Assembly: GCA_024644465.1 (NCBI GenBank)
Contig: JAHEKY010000024.1
Location: forward strand, 1 to 34,785
Reading direction: 5' to 3'
From: Ilumatobacteraceae bacterium
GTDB taxonomy: Bacteria > Actinomycetota > Acidimicrobiia > Acidimicrobiales > Ilumatobacteraceae
Length of the DNA stretch: 34,785 nucleotides
The position numbers and the translations under genes are program-made. Below, piece by piece: positions 7,550 to 14,932 of this stretch; within the stretch, counting starts at the first letter, position 1, and each line of letters begins with the position of its first letter. The notes under the pieces were generated by a model that did no database searches, had not been told where the DNA came from, and worked only from the letters and a program-made list of their open reading frames with translations.

Positions 7550-7593
7550 CCGCGCCGACGTCAGCGCGAGGGCGTCAGCGTGAGGGGGTCAGC
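7544..7593. repeat. Inverted and tandem GTCAGCG repeats between convergent genes
   Basis: CGCTGAC (7544-7550, containing the DUF2277 stop) can pair with GTCAGCG at 7560-7566. From 7560 a 14-bp unit GTCAGCG(C/T)GAGGG(C/G) occurs twice (7560-7573 and 7574-7587), followed by a third GTCAGC that contains the nfuA-type stop codon (7589-7591). This fills the 39-bp gap between convergent genes and may act as a loose bidirectional terminator. Confidence 0.45.
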
Positions 7594-8230
7594 TGTAGAA
7601 CGGGTTCTCGCCGGTCGTGTGATCGGTGAGGTCCTTGACCCGCTCGATCGGTTCGATCGCCTCGACCAGCATCGTCTGCACACCGTCGAGCATCGTCATC
7701 TTGCTCATCGAGCAGCCGTGGCAGCCTCCGCCCATCGTGAGGTAGGCGGTGCCCTCGCCGTCGTGGCCGACGTAGGTGACGAAGCCGCCGTGCGCGGCGA
7801 GCGCCGGGTTGACCTCGGTCGCGACCAGCGCCTCGACCTCCGCCGACAACTGGTCGTCGTTGGTCAGGCCCTCGATGTCGGGCGCCTGCGGCCGGTTCGG
7901 GTTGCGGATGACCAACCCCTGGGTCGTCGTGTAGTCGAGTGTCGCGCCGGTCAGCAGTTCCATGTCGGCGCCGGGGATGATCACCTTCAGCCCGTCATGG
8001 GTACGCACCTCGTCGTCGAACGCGGCGGTGAGGAACTCGTCGAAGGACAGGTCGTAGCGGAAGTCCTCCCCCGGTGCGGACGCGATCGCGAGGCGCAGAC
8101 CGAGCGCCGCGCCGTCGGCCTCCTCGTCGCGGAGCCCCACGAGGTGGTCGTGGGCTTCCGGCGTGATCGTGATGATCGGTTCGCTGGTGCCACCGCTCGA
8201 TTCGCTCGCCATTGCTTCGAGAGGACTCAT
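7589..8230 (-). CDS. NfuA-type iron-sulfur cluster carrier, 213 aa
   Basis: Two domains are visible. Residues ~15-115 form a degenerate A-type carrier (HesB/IscA-like) domain without the usual cysteines: IITITPEAHDHLVGL, then the FDEFLTAAFDDEVRTHDGLK and GATLDYTTTQGLVIRNPN stretches. Residues ~130-213 form a NifU C-terminal domain with LSAEVEALVATEVNPALAAH and the CxxC in GGGCHGCSMSK that binds the 4Fe-4S cluster. This is the NfuA architecture, which delivers Fe-S clusters to apo-proteins in the cytosol. The ATG at 8230 is supported by a TAGCCT box (minus strand, 8238-8243) 7 nt upstream; an internal ATG at 8212 is an alternative. The promoter overlaps that of the divergent gene. No suf genes are nearby. 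Confidence 0.85.
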   Translation of the reverse strand: MSPLEAMASESSGGTSEPIITITPEAHDHLVGLRDEEADGAALGLRLAIASAPGEDFRYDLSFDEFLTAAFDDEVRTHDGLKVIIPGADMELLTGATLDYTTTQGLVIRNPNRPQAPDIEGLTNDDQLSAEVEALVATEVNPALAAHGGFVTYVGHDGEGTAYLTMGGGCHGCSMSKMTMLDGVQTMLVEAIEPIERVKDLTDHTTGENPFYS

Positions 8231-8237
8231 GTCCGAA

Positions 8238-8247
8238 AGGCTACCGT
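8238..8247. promoter_or_regulatory. Overlapping back-to-back -10 boxes of a divergent leaderless pair
   Basis: The ten bases AGGCTACCGT hold TAGCCT on the minus strand (8238-8243), 7 nt before the nfuA-type ATG, and TACCGT on the plus strand (8242-8247), 8 nt before the GTG at 8256. The two hexamers share the central TA (8242-8243). Only 25 bp separate the two start codons. Confidence 0.55.
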
Positions 8248-8255
8248 CGGAGGCC

Positions 8256-9008
8256 GTGAACCCAGATTCCGTGCGCCGCAACGACCAGTCCCGGTACGTC
8301 GCCTCGATCCGGTCCGATGCCGACCGGGTCTCCGCGGTCGTCCGCACGCGCCCGCTCGAGGCGCCCGTCGCGGCGTGCCCCGGGTGGGACGTGAAGCGGC
8401 TGGTCACCCACCTCGGCGACGTGCACCGCTGGGCGACGTACGCGCTGACCCACGGACGTGCACCCGACCCCGATCCCGGTTTCGAGCCGCCTTCGGACGA
8501 CGAGTTGGCGGTGTGGATCGTCGATGGAGCCGCCGGGTTGACCGCCGCGATCGAGGCCGGCGACCCGGACGCCGAGACGTGGCACCCGTTCCCCCTCGAA
8601 CAGCGTCGCTGGGTGTGGGCCCGGCGACAGGCGATCGAGACCGCGATCCACCGCTGGGACGCAGAGCAGGCCGGCGGCGCGGCAGCACCGATCGACCCCC
8701 GCCTCGCCACCGACGGCGTCCACGAGTACGTCGAGATGGGGTTGCCCCGGGTACTGCGTCGGGAACAGGTCGGCGCACCGGACGCGAGCCTGCACCTGCA
8801 CTGCACCGACGTCGACGGCGAGTGGCTGCTGTGGGGCGACGGCGGCGACTACCGAATGCTGCCGATCCACGACAAGGGCGACGCCGCGCTGCGCGGCACC
8901 GCGGCTGACCTCCTGCTGGTGCTGATGGGACGCGTCGACCGGTCCGCGATCGAGGTCCTCGGCGATCCGGCCGCAGCCGCTGCGTGGCTCGACCTGCCCG
9001 GCTGGTAG
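8256..9008 (+). CDS. Maleylpyruvate isomerase / DinB-like family protein, 250 aa
   Basis: The N-terminal ~140 residues match the mycothiol-dependent maleylpyruvate isomerase N-terminal (DinB-like four-helix) domain: RYVASIRSDADRVSAVV, then ACPGWDVKRLVTHLGDVHRW containing metal-ligand histidines, then RRWVWARRQAIETAIHRWDAE, whose His completes the site. The C-terminal part (~150-250), with EWLLWGDGGDYRMLP and DLLLVLMGRVDRSAIEV, matches the SCP2-like MDMPI C domain. In actinobacteria most members have no assigned substrate but are thought to use mycothiol. I chose the GTG at 8256 over the ATG at 8229: the ATG would overlap the divergent nfuA-type start by 2 nt, while the GTG has a properly spaced TACCGT box. 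Ends 1 bp from the convergent Rieske gene. Confidence 0.78.
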   Translation: MNPDSVRRNDQSRYVASIRSDADRVSAVVRTRPLEAPVAACPGWDVKRLVTHLGDVHRWATYALTHGRAPDPDPGFEPPSDDELAVWIVDGAAGLTAAIEAGDPDAETWHPFPLEQRRWVWARRQAIETAIHRWDAEQAGGAAAPIDPRLATDGVHEYVEMGLPRVLRREQVGAPDASLHLHCTDVDGEWLLWGDGGDYRMLPIHDKGDAALRGTAADLLLVLMGRVDRSAIEVLGDPAAAAAWLDLPGW

Positions 9009-9009
9009 G

Positions 9010-10005
9010 TCACGTCCCCGGAGCGACGAGCCGGCCGAACGCCTGGCGCCACCTGACCGACAACCGATCGGACCGGACATCGACCGTGCCGGTCACGTCG
9101 AGCGGCAGCGCCCCGGGGATCTGCTCGAGCATCGTCCGGTCCTCCGCGCCGATCGCACGGTCGAACGCGAGCAGCTCCTCGGCCGGGAGGTCGTGGTCGT
9201 GGTTGCGCCAGACGACGAAGGTGAACAGCGACGACACATCGTCGACGGGTGTCGTGCACAACAGCAGCACTCGGTCCTGCCCCGCGCGCGGGCCGGATTC
9301 GTACGTCGTGTTCGACCGCACGCTGAACGGCAGCGCGAACCCCGTTGACATCGCCTGGCGGACGATGTCGCCCCGTTCGTCACGAACGTCGACGACGTAG
9401 CGATAGCCGGTGAAGTCGCCGTCGAGCTGCTCGACGTCGACCGCCCCGACGACGGGGTCGGTGTCGGCCCCGATCGTGCCGGCATGGACGAACGGGAAGT
9501 GCGCGACGTCACAGAAATTGTCGGTCATTCGCGTCGCAGACGTGTGCCACGTTTCGATGCCGGCGGTGACTCGTCGGTAGTCGGGGTCGGCGTCCTGCGC
9601 GATCGTGGGCGGTTCGCCGTTCGGCCGGCCGGGGCTGATCCACACGAGGCCGTATCGCTCGCGCGCCGGGCACAGCGCGAGGCGCGCGGTCGGTGGCACG
9701 GGCGCGCCGGCACCTGCCGACGGCACGAGTACGCACGCGCCGTCGGCGTCGAACGACCAGCCGTGGTACGGGCACACGAGGCAGCCGTCGGCGACCGTCC
9801 CCGCCGACAGTGGGCCGTGCCGATGCGGGCAGCGATCGGGCGCCGCGGCGATGGGACCATCGACGCGACCCCCTGCGGGGCGCCACACGACGTACCGCTC
9901 CCCCAGCAGCGTGACGGCGCGCGGCGCCTCGCCGACGTCGGACGCATCGGCGACGACATACCACTGATCGCGCAACCCGTCGCTGACCGCACCACCTTCG
10001 AACAC
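9010..10005 (-). CDS. Rieske-type mononuclear iron oxygenase, 331 aa
   Basis: This is the oxygenase component of a ring-hydroxylating or O-demethylating system. The Rieske 2Fe-2S motif is intact: C59-x-H61 (DRCPHRHG) and C78-x2-H81 (CLVCPYHGWSFD). The catalytic domain carries the non-haem iron motif around DNFCDVAHFPFVH, with D166 as bridging Asp and H169/H174 as ligands, closest to the vanillate demethylase/phenylpropionate class. Length fits single-polypeptide oxygenases. No ferredoxin or reductase gene is nearby, so its electron partner is encoded elsewhere and the substrate is unknown. The GTG at 10005 was chosen: the minus strand has TACGCT (10012-10017) 6 nt upstream, and longer frames would run into surE. 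Confidence 0.87.
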   Translation of the reverse strand: MFEGGAVSDGLRDQWYVVADASDVGEAPRAVTLLGERYVVWRPAGGRVDGPIAAAPDRCPHRHGPLSAGTVADGCLVCPYHGWSFDADGACVLVPSAGAGAPVPPTARLALCPARERYGLVWISPGRPNGEPPTIAQDADPDYRRVTAGIETWHTSATRMTDNFCDVAHFPFVHAGTIGADTDPVVGAVDVEQLDGDFTGYRYVVDVRDERGDIVRQAMSTGFALPFSVRSNTTYESGPRAGQDRVLLLCTTPVDDVSSLFTFVVWRNHDHDLPAEELLAFDRAIGAEDRTMLEQIPGALPLDVTGTVDVRSDRLSVRWRQAFGRLVAPGT

Positions 10006-10011
10006 GAGTGC

Positions 10012-10038
10012 AGCGTACGACGGAGCCCGTGCCAGGAT
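10012..10038. promoter_or_regulatory. Divergent leaderless promoters of the Rieske gene and surE
   Basis: In the 39-bp gap, TACGCT on the minus strand (10012-10017) lies 6 nt before the Rieske GTG, and CAGGAT on the plus strand (10033-10038) lies 6 nt before the surE ATG. Both fit leaderless transcription from divergent starts. The CAGGAT box departs from TANNNT at its first base. Confidence 0.5.
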
Positions 10039-10044
10039 GCGGCG

Positions 10045-10881
10045 ATGCGGATCATGGTGACCAACGACGACGGCGTGCACGCCCCAGGGCTGCGGGCGCT
10101 CGCAAACGCGATGTGCGAACTCGACGGTGACCACGAGATCGTCGTCGTCGCACCGGACTCCGAGTACTCCGGCGCCGGTGCATCGCTCGGGGCGCTGCAC
10201 GAGATCCGGCCGGTCGTCCGGCACGAACAGATCGAGGCATGCCCCGTCGACGATGTCTGGTCCGTCACGGGACCACCGGCGCTGTGCGTGATGTTCGCCC
10301 GCCTCGGCGCGTTCGGCGCGCCGTTCGACCTGATCGTGTCGGGGATCAACCCGGGGGCGAACGTCGGCCGCGCGGTGTACCACTCCGGCACCGTGGGCGC
10401 CGCGCTCACCGGCCGCAACGGGCGGATCTCCGGCGTTGCCGTCAGCCGCGCGGTGGCCGGGTACGGCGTCGAGGGCCAGGCGTGGGACGAGGCGATCGCC
10501 GGCATCTCCTGGGACGCGGCCGCCACGATCGGCAGGGTCGTCGTGCAGGCGCTGCTCGCCGAACTGCCCGCAGATCCCGTCGTCGTGAACGTCAACGTTC
10601 CCGACGCTCCGCTCGACGAGATCAAGGGGTGGCGCCACACCGTGGTCGGCCATGTCCCACCGCGGACCGTTGCCCAGGCCGAACTCGTTCCGCTGCACGG
10701 TGAGGACGGGGCGTTCCGGGTCCAGATGGGGTGGGGTGACCGCGTCGAACTCGACGAGTGGACCGACGGCGGCGCGGTCGAGGCCGGTTACGTGGCCGTC
10801 AGCAACCTGAGCCGCCTCGACCACGAGAACCGGCCCGACGTCTCGACCGCGGACGCGCTCGACCGCCTGTTCACGAGCTGA
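10045..10881 (+). CDS. surE: 5'/3'-nucleotidase SurE, 278 aa
   Basis: SurE is a divalent-metal-dependent nucleoside monophosphate phosphatase of the cytosol linked to stationary-phase survival. The start MRIMVTNDDGVHAPG is diagnostic. Metal ligands are visible as D8 and D9 (NDDG), S42 (SEYSGAG) and N102 (SGINPGAN, 99-106), matching the E. coli pattern. The GTVGAALTGRNGRISGVAVS segment, conserved after the SGI-x-P-G-x-N loop, follows. Length is typical, with a somewhat long C-terminus. ATG 10045 is 6 nt after a CAGGAT box. The last 11 bp overlap the end of the convergent propeller-protein gene. Confidence 0.93.
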   Translation: MRIMVTNDDGVHAPGLRALANAMCELDGDHEIVVVAPDSEYSGAGASLGALHEIRPVVRHEQIEACPVDDVWSVTGPPALCVMFARLGAFGAPFDLIVSGINPGANVGRAVYHSGTVGAALTGRNGRISGVAVSRAVAGYGVEGQAWDEAIAGISWDAAATIGRVVVQALLAELPADPVVVNVNVPDAPLDEIKGWRHTVVGHVPPRTVAQAELVPLHGEDGAFRVQMGWGDRVELDEWTDGGAVEAGYVAVSNLSRLDHENRPDVSTADALDRLFTS

Positions 10882-13402
10882 CCGGGCCGCCGAGTGCCCC
10901 TGTGCCGCCGCCGCTCGCGGCGGCCGGCTCCGCGACCGGTTCGTCGGCCGTCTGCTCGGCCTCCTCGATCGGAGTCGCGTCGCCGACCCCCGCACCGTCG
11001 TCGGCGGGTGGCGGTTCGTCACCCGACCCGTTGCCCAGCGTCCACGCCGCGCCGAACGCCTTCAGCTCGGGAAGGTTGTTGAGCGTCCGCAGGCTCCCCG
11101 ACGCACGGTCGTACAGCCGCAACACATCACCGGACAGGTACAGCGCCCACTGGCTGTCGGCACTCCACAGCACCGGACTTCCGACGGCGGCACCCGGCAC
11201 GGGCACCGTGGTCGACGCAGCGAGGTCGACGATCGTCCAGTCGGCCCCGAACCCGGACACCCGCACGAAGGCGACGTTGCCGTCCGGGGAGACGCTCTGA
11301 CCGAACGGCGAGCCGGCCGCCTCGTCGCCCCCCGCGATGTCGAGCGCCGGCACGTCGGTCAGGACGCGCTCTCCGAGCGTGCGGTCGAGGCGGTAGATGC
11401 CGCACACGAACTGGTCGTCGCACTCGCGGACGTACGCCACCGTTGCGCCGATCGCCAGCACCTCGCCGGCGGTGATCCGCGCCGCGGAGCCGTCCGGTGC
11501 GAACACGAAGACACCGCCGAGCGCGGCCTTGACGAGCACGCCGCCGGTTCCGTCGGATCCCAACAGCTCGGTGTCGGAGCCGACGTCGATCGTGACGCCG
11601 AGTTCGGTCCCCTGGGCGTCGATCAGATCGAGCAGCAGTGGATCGCCGGGACGCACCCGCCGGTTCTCGGACCACACGGTGCCCGGGAACGGCCCTGCGA
11701 CCATCGGCCCGCGCGGTGTCGTGCCCGCCAGCTGGGCGGTCCCGGATGCGGCGTCGAACCGGATCGAGGGCACGTCGTCGAACGACACGATCGTCGCGCC
11801 GTCGGGGTCGGCGAAGACATGGGCCGGTGCCCCGCTCGCGAGCGGTGGGGCGGTCGTCGTGATCACCGCACCGGTGTCGATGTCGATCTGATGGACGTCG
11901 CCTTCGCGTCCGAGGCCGACGATCGCCAGACCACTCGTGATCGCCTGCGTCGGCGTCGGTACCGGCCCGGCGCCGAGCGGACGCACCGCGACCGCATTCA
12001 GGTTGCCGACCGATTCGGCGAACGCCGTGACGTCGCCCGAGCGGGTCAGGAAGCTCACCCCGCCGTCGTCCGCGGCCCTGAACACGCCGGAGCTGTCGAC
12101 GGCCCAGACGTTCGAGAACGACGACGACCTGGTCGTGGGCACCGTCGCGGCCGCTCCGGTCTCGAGATCGATGATGACGTCCGAGCCGCCGGTCGCCGAC
12201 CACCGCACCGTGTGCGCCGTCGTGCCGTCCGGTGACACGTTGATCATGTTGCCGCCGAACTGATTGTCGAAGTCACCGTCGAGCTGCACGGTCCGCCGTT
12301 CACCGGTCAGCGCATCGATCAGCACGAACTCGCATGTGTAGGTCTCGCTGCACTCCCGAACGAGCAGGTGGTTCGCCGACGTGGCGAGCAAGAAGCCGTT
12401 GGACACGCGAGTCGCGCCTCCCGAGCCGTCGACCCGGTACACGCCGCCCGCATCGTTGACGAGCAGCTCACCGGTCGGCGCGTACAGCCGTTGCCAGGTC
12501 GGCACGTCGTCGTCGATCTCGAGCGTCTCGGTCGAGCCATCCGGATAGACCCGCAGTTCGCGATACGTCGAACCGTCGCCGAACCCGAACACCGTGGCGA
12601 CGTACTCGTCGGTCGTCGGAATCGCGACCATGTCGTTGCGCTCGGCACCGAGCCGGAGTTCGATCGGCGGCTGCCCGACCCGCAGGAGGTAGCTGATCGC
12701 GGCACTGCTGCCGGCAAACGAGGCGAGCAGCGTCGACGTCGCACCGACGACGACCTGGGTGCTCGCCGCATTGCGCGACAGCTGGATCGAGTTGACGCGA
12801 CCGCTCGGCACCTCGATCTCGGAGTACAGACCGTTCTCGCTCATCGTGACGATCGTCGTGACGCCGGTCAGCGCACGGAGCGCCGGCGGGAGCTCGATCG
12901 TCGACTCCGTCCACTGTGGGCCGGCGCTCGCAGTGCCGCTGTCTGCGGGCGTTGTCGTCGCGGTGGTCAACACGTCGTCCGGCGGGATGAGCGTGATGTC
13001 GGGGGCCGTCGTCGACGGCACGGAGTCGAGCGGCGCCTCGCTCGTCGCCGGATCGCTGGCGGACGGTGCCTCGATCGACGGGCTGTCGCGCACCAGCACG
13101 AGCACGCCGACGACGAGGGCGACCACGCCGAACGTGGCGATCACGGCGAGCCGGCGTCGCGACCCGGCGATCGTCGTCGCAGGCGACGGCGGGCGATCGT
13201 GTTCCGCCTCGGCCGGGGCCGGCCCCGGCGCAGGTGGGGCCTGAGGTGGGGGTTCGGGCGATCCGTGCGACGGTGTCGCGGCCCACGCGCTGGGCGCCTC
13301 TGGAGCCGGGGCCCACTCGAACTCGATCGGTTCGGACGGCACGGGCTGCTCGTTCGCCCACGGCGAATCGTCGCCGTCGCCGATCTCGAAACCTCCTGCC
13401 AC
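10871..13402 (-). CDS. Membrane-anchored, internally duplicated beta-propeller-like protein, 843 aa
   Basis: A single-pass membrane protein. Residues 1-80 are cytoplasmic and Pro/Ala-rich. RRRLAVIATFGVVALVVGVL begins the one membrane helix (~83-105), after which a Ser/Thr/Pro-rich linker (~106-165) leads to a large exported domain (~165-790). That domain shows repeated strand-turn patterns such as VSPDG and D-x-x-T/A-G, as in TolB/WD40-like propellers. It looks duplicated: LLVNDAGGVYRV...VREC...GER (~313-370) corresponds to VLVKAALGGVFVF...VREC...GER (~622-679), each with a C-x5-C pair (C351/C357, C661/C667). The end is Gly/Pro/Ala-rich. Function is unknown; surface sensing or scaffolding is possible. 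GTG 13402 is the only start that gives this N-terminus, with no clear -10. Confidence 0.75.
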   Translation of the reverse strand: MAGGFEIGDGDDSPWANEQPVPSEPIEFEWAPAPEAPSAWAATPSHGSPEPPPQAPPAPGPAPAEAEHDRPPSPATTIAGSRRRLAVIATFGVVALVVGVLVLVRDSPSIEAPSASDPATSEAPLDSVPSTTAPDITLIPPDDVLTTATTTPADSGTASAGPQWTESTIELPPALRALTGVTTIVTMSENGLYSEIEVPSGRVNSIQLSRNAASTQVVVGATSTLLASFAGSSAAISYLLRVGQPPIELRLGAERNDMVAIPTTDEYVATVFGFGDGSTYRELRVYPDGSTETLEIDDDVPTWQRLYAPTGELLVNDAGGVYRVDGSGGATRVSNGFLLATSANHLLVRECSETYTCEFVLIDALTGERRTVQLDGDFDNQFGGNMINVSPDGTTAHTVRWSATGGSDVIIDLETGAAATVPTTRSSSFSNVWAVDSSGVFRAADDGGVSFLTRSGDVTAFAESVGNLNAVAVRPLGAGPVPTPTQAITSGLAIVGLGREGDVHQIDIDTGAVITTTAPPLASGAPAHVFADPDGATIVSFDDVPSIRFDAASGTAQLAGTTPRGPMVAGPFPGTVWSENRRVRPGDPLLLDLIDAQGTELGVTIDVGSDTELLGSDGTGGVLVKAALGGVFVFAPDGSAARITAGEVLAIGATVAYVRECDDQFVCGIYRLDRTLGERVLTDVPALDIAGGDEAAGSPFGQSVSPDGNVAFVRVSGFGADWTIVDLAASTTVPVPGAAVGSPVLWSADSQWALYLSGDVLRLYDRASGSLRTLNNLPELKAFGAAWTLGNGSGDEPPPADDGAGVGDATPIEEAEQTADEPVAEPAAASGGGTGALGGPVSS

Positions 13403-13448
13403 CGCAACATTGGATCACACAATCACGTGCAGTACCGTCGCAGCACCC

Positions 13449-13841
13449 ATGAATTCGCCGATCGCCGTCGTGACCGCCTTTCTCGAGTCGTTCACGCGCA
13501 ACGACCCCGACGCGATCGTCGCGATGGTGTCAGAGGGATTCCGGAACGAGCACCTCAGCGCGCTCGGCTCGAACTGCGTCGGCAGCGAGGAGTACCGGCG
13601 ACGGCTGCCGCATTTCCTCGCCGCGTTCGCCGACCGCAGCTACACGGTCGAGGACATCGTCGAACAGTCGCGGGACGCGTGTACCGACGTCGTCGTCCAG
13701 TACCGGTTCCGCGGCCGGTTCGAGAACGCCGACGTCGACATCCCGGGCGTGATGTGGTTCAGCGTGCGTCACGGGTTGATCACGCGCCGCCTCGACACGT
13801 GGGACTCCCTCACGTTCCTGCGCCAGACTGGTCAGGCCTGA
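13449..13841 (+). CDS. SnoaL-like (NTF2-fold) protein, 130 aa
   Basis: The sequence MNSPIAVVTAFLESFTRNDP with DAIVAMVSEGFRNEH, a mid-protein RRRLPHFLAAFADRSYTVED helix and a final VMWFSVRHGLITRRLDTWDS strand pair follow the SnoaL/NTF2-like pattern: helix, short helix, then a curved sheet. Such proteins are small cytosolic cup-shaped enzymes (isomerases, cyclases, hydrolases) or binding proteins; no catalytic residue pattern picks one role here. ATG 13449 was preferred to an in-frame start at 13410, which would add 13 residues unlike the family; TACCGT (13431-13436 region) lies upstream but 10 nt from the ATG. Divergent from the propeller protein. Confidence 0.7.
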   Translation: MNSPIAVVTAFLESFTRNDPDAIVAMVSEGFRNEHLSALGSNCVGSEEYRRRLPHFLAAFADRSYTVEDIVEQSRDACTDVVVQYRFRGRFENADVDIPGVMWFSVRHGLITRRLDTWDSLTFLRQTGQA

Positions 13842-13876
13842 TCGTCGCGCCCCGGCCGACGCGGACGCCGCACGCG

Positions 13877-14839
13877 TCAGACGTAGTACCCCGCGATGTC
13901 GACGACGTAGTCCGTGCGGCTCCCCGGCGTGCCGCCGGCGAACGTCTTGACCTTGCGATCGGCGTCGATCGCCACGATGCCCGCGTTCGAGAGGGCCCCG
14001 CTCGTGCCGGCGCCCCAGTTGATGCTCGCCGTCGAGAGCGTCGCGGTGCCGCCGGGCGTCATCGTCAGGAACCCGTCGCCACGCATGTTGACGATCGCCA
14101 GGTTGTACGCCACAGCGTGCGCGCCGGCGGGCACGGCATTCGGCGTCGTGACGGCACCGGTGACCAGGTCGCGCGAGTTCGCGATCGACGTCGTGCGGTT
14201 CGAGCCCGACGTCAGCGGGCCGTTCGCGTCCGGCGACATGTCGAGACGCGAGTCGTACGCGCGCACCGGCACGATCGGCACGAACAACGGTGAGCCGACG
14301 TAGCCGATCATCGCGCCGACGATTCGCGCGGTCTCACCTGCGACGAGTTGGGCGCGGAGGATGTACGCCTCGCCCCGTGACACGACGCGGTTCAACGCGC
14401 GGGTCTGGGTCTGGATGGCGGGCGACGCCGAGAAGTTGAACGTGCTCTCGACGTTGAAGAGGCCGCCGTCGGGAACCGCGAGCACGAGCTGCGGATTGCC
14501 GAACACGGCTGCCGAGGCGGTCGTCAGCAGCATCCAGAACGTGACCTCCCGGATGATCGCCCCCACGGGGAGCTGGACCGACGCGCTGAAGAAGTTGATC
14601 GGAATGCTCGTCGAATGCACGCCGACGCCCGACGGGTGGATGGTGCGACCCATCGTCGAGTCGTCCGGGAAGAAGTCGTAGCGCGAGATCGTCAGGTAAC
14701 TCAGCCCGGGCGTGGCCGGCGGAATCAGTGCCGCATCGGCCCCGTCGAACGGTGCAGCCCGGCCCGCCCGCGACGTGACCGCAGACGCCGCAACGCCGGC
14801 CGCGCCCATCGTGATCGCCTGGCGGCGGCTGATCTCCAT
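13877..14839 (-). CDS. Tat-exported protein with an Acidimicrobiia-type C-terminal surface domain, 320 aa
   Basis: The N-terminus (ISRRQAITMGAAGVAASAV) is a twin-arginine signal: S-R-R-Q-A followed by a hydrophobic segment and a likely Ala-x-Ala cleavage site near residues 26-29, so the folded protein is exported by Tat. Residues ~30-165 form a beta-rich domain. Residues ~190-320 start VPIVPVRAYDSRLDMSPDAN and end in VVDIAGYYV. I recognise this [VT]P-x-R-[AV]-[YF]-D-[ST]-R ... DxxGY[YF] arrangement as a recurrent C-terminal module of exported actinobacterial proteins; its function is unknown. The ATG at 14839 has a strong GAGAGGAG Shine-Dalgarno 5 nt upstream, unusual in this window. It lies 93 bp downstream of the DUF3179 lipoprotein gene on the same strand. 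Confidence 0.72.
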   Translation of the reverse strand: MEISRRQAITMGAAGVAASAVTSRAGRAAPFDGADAALIPPATPGLSYLTISRYDFFPDDSTMGRTIHPSGVGVHSTSIPINFFSASVQLPVGAIIREVTFWMLLTTASAAVFGNPQLVLAVPDGGLFNVESTFNFSASPAIQTQTRALNRVVSRGEAYILRAQLVAGETARIVGAMIGYVGSPLFVPIVPVRAYDSRLDMSPDANGPLTSGSNRTTSIANSRDLVTGAVTTPNAVPAGAHAVAYNLAIVNMRGDGFLTMTPGGTATLSTASINWGAGTSGALSNAGIVAIDADRKVKTFAGGTPGSRTDYVVDIAGYYV

Positions 14840-14932
14840 CGCAGCTCCTCTCGACTCCCTCGACCGAGCTTCGCGCCGCGGGCGCTGCGAGTCACGGGAA
14901 ATCTTGCGCGATCCCGCGCCTCGGTGCGGAAG

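Noticed and set aside
8229-9008. ATG at 8229 as start of the maleylpyruvate isomerase-family gene
   Set aside because: It would overlap the divergent nfuA-type start by 2 nt and lie upstream of the best -10 box, whereas GTG 8256 fits leaderless spacing and the family N-terminus.
14840-14932. Regulatory structure between the DUF3179 and Tat-protein genes
   Set aside because: Apart from the GAGAGGAG ribosome binding site, only a bulged 6-bp stem is seen, not distinguishable from chance.
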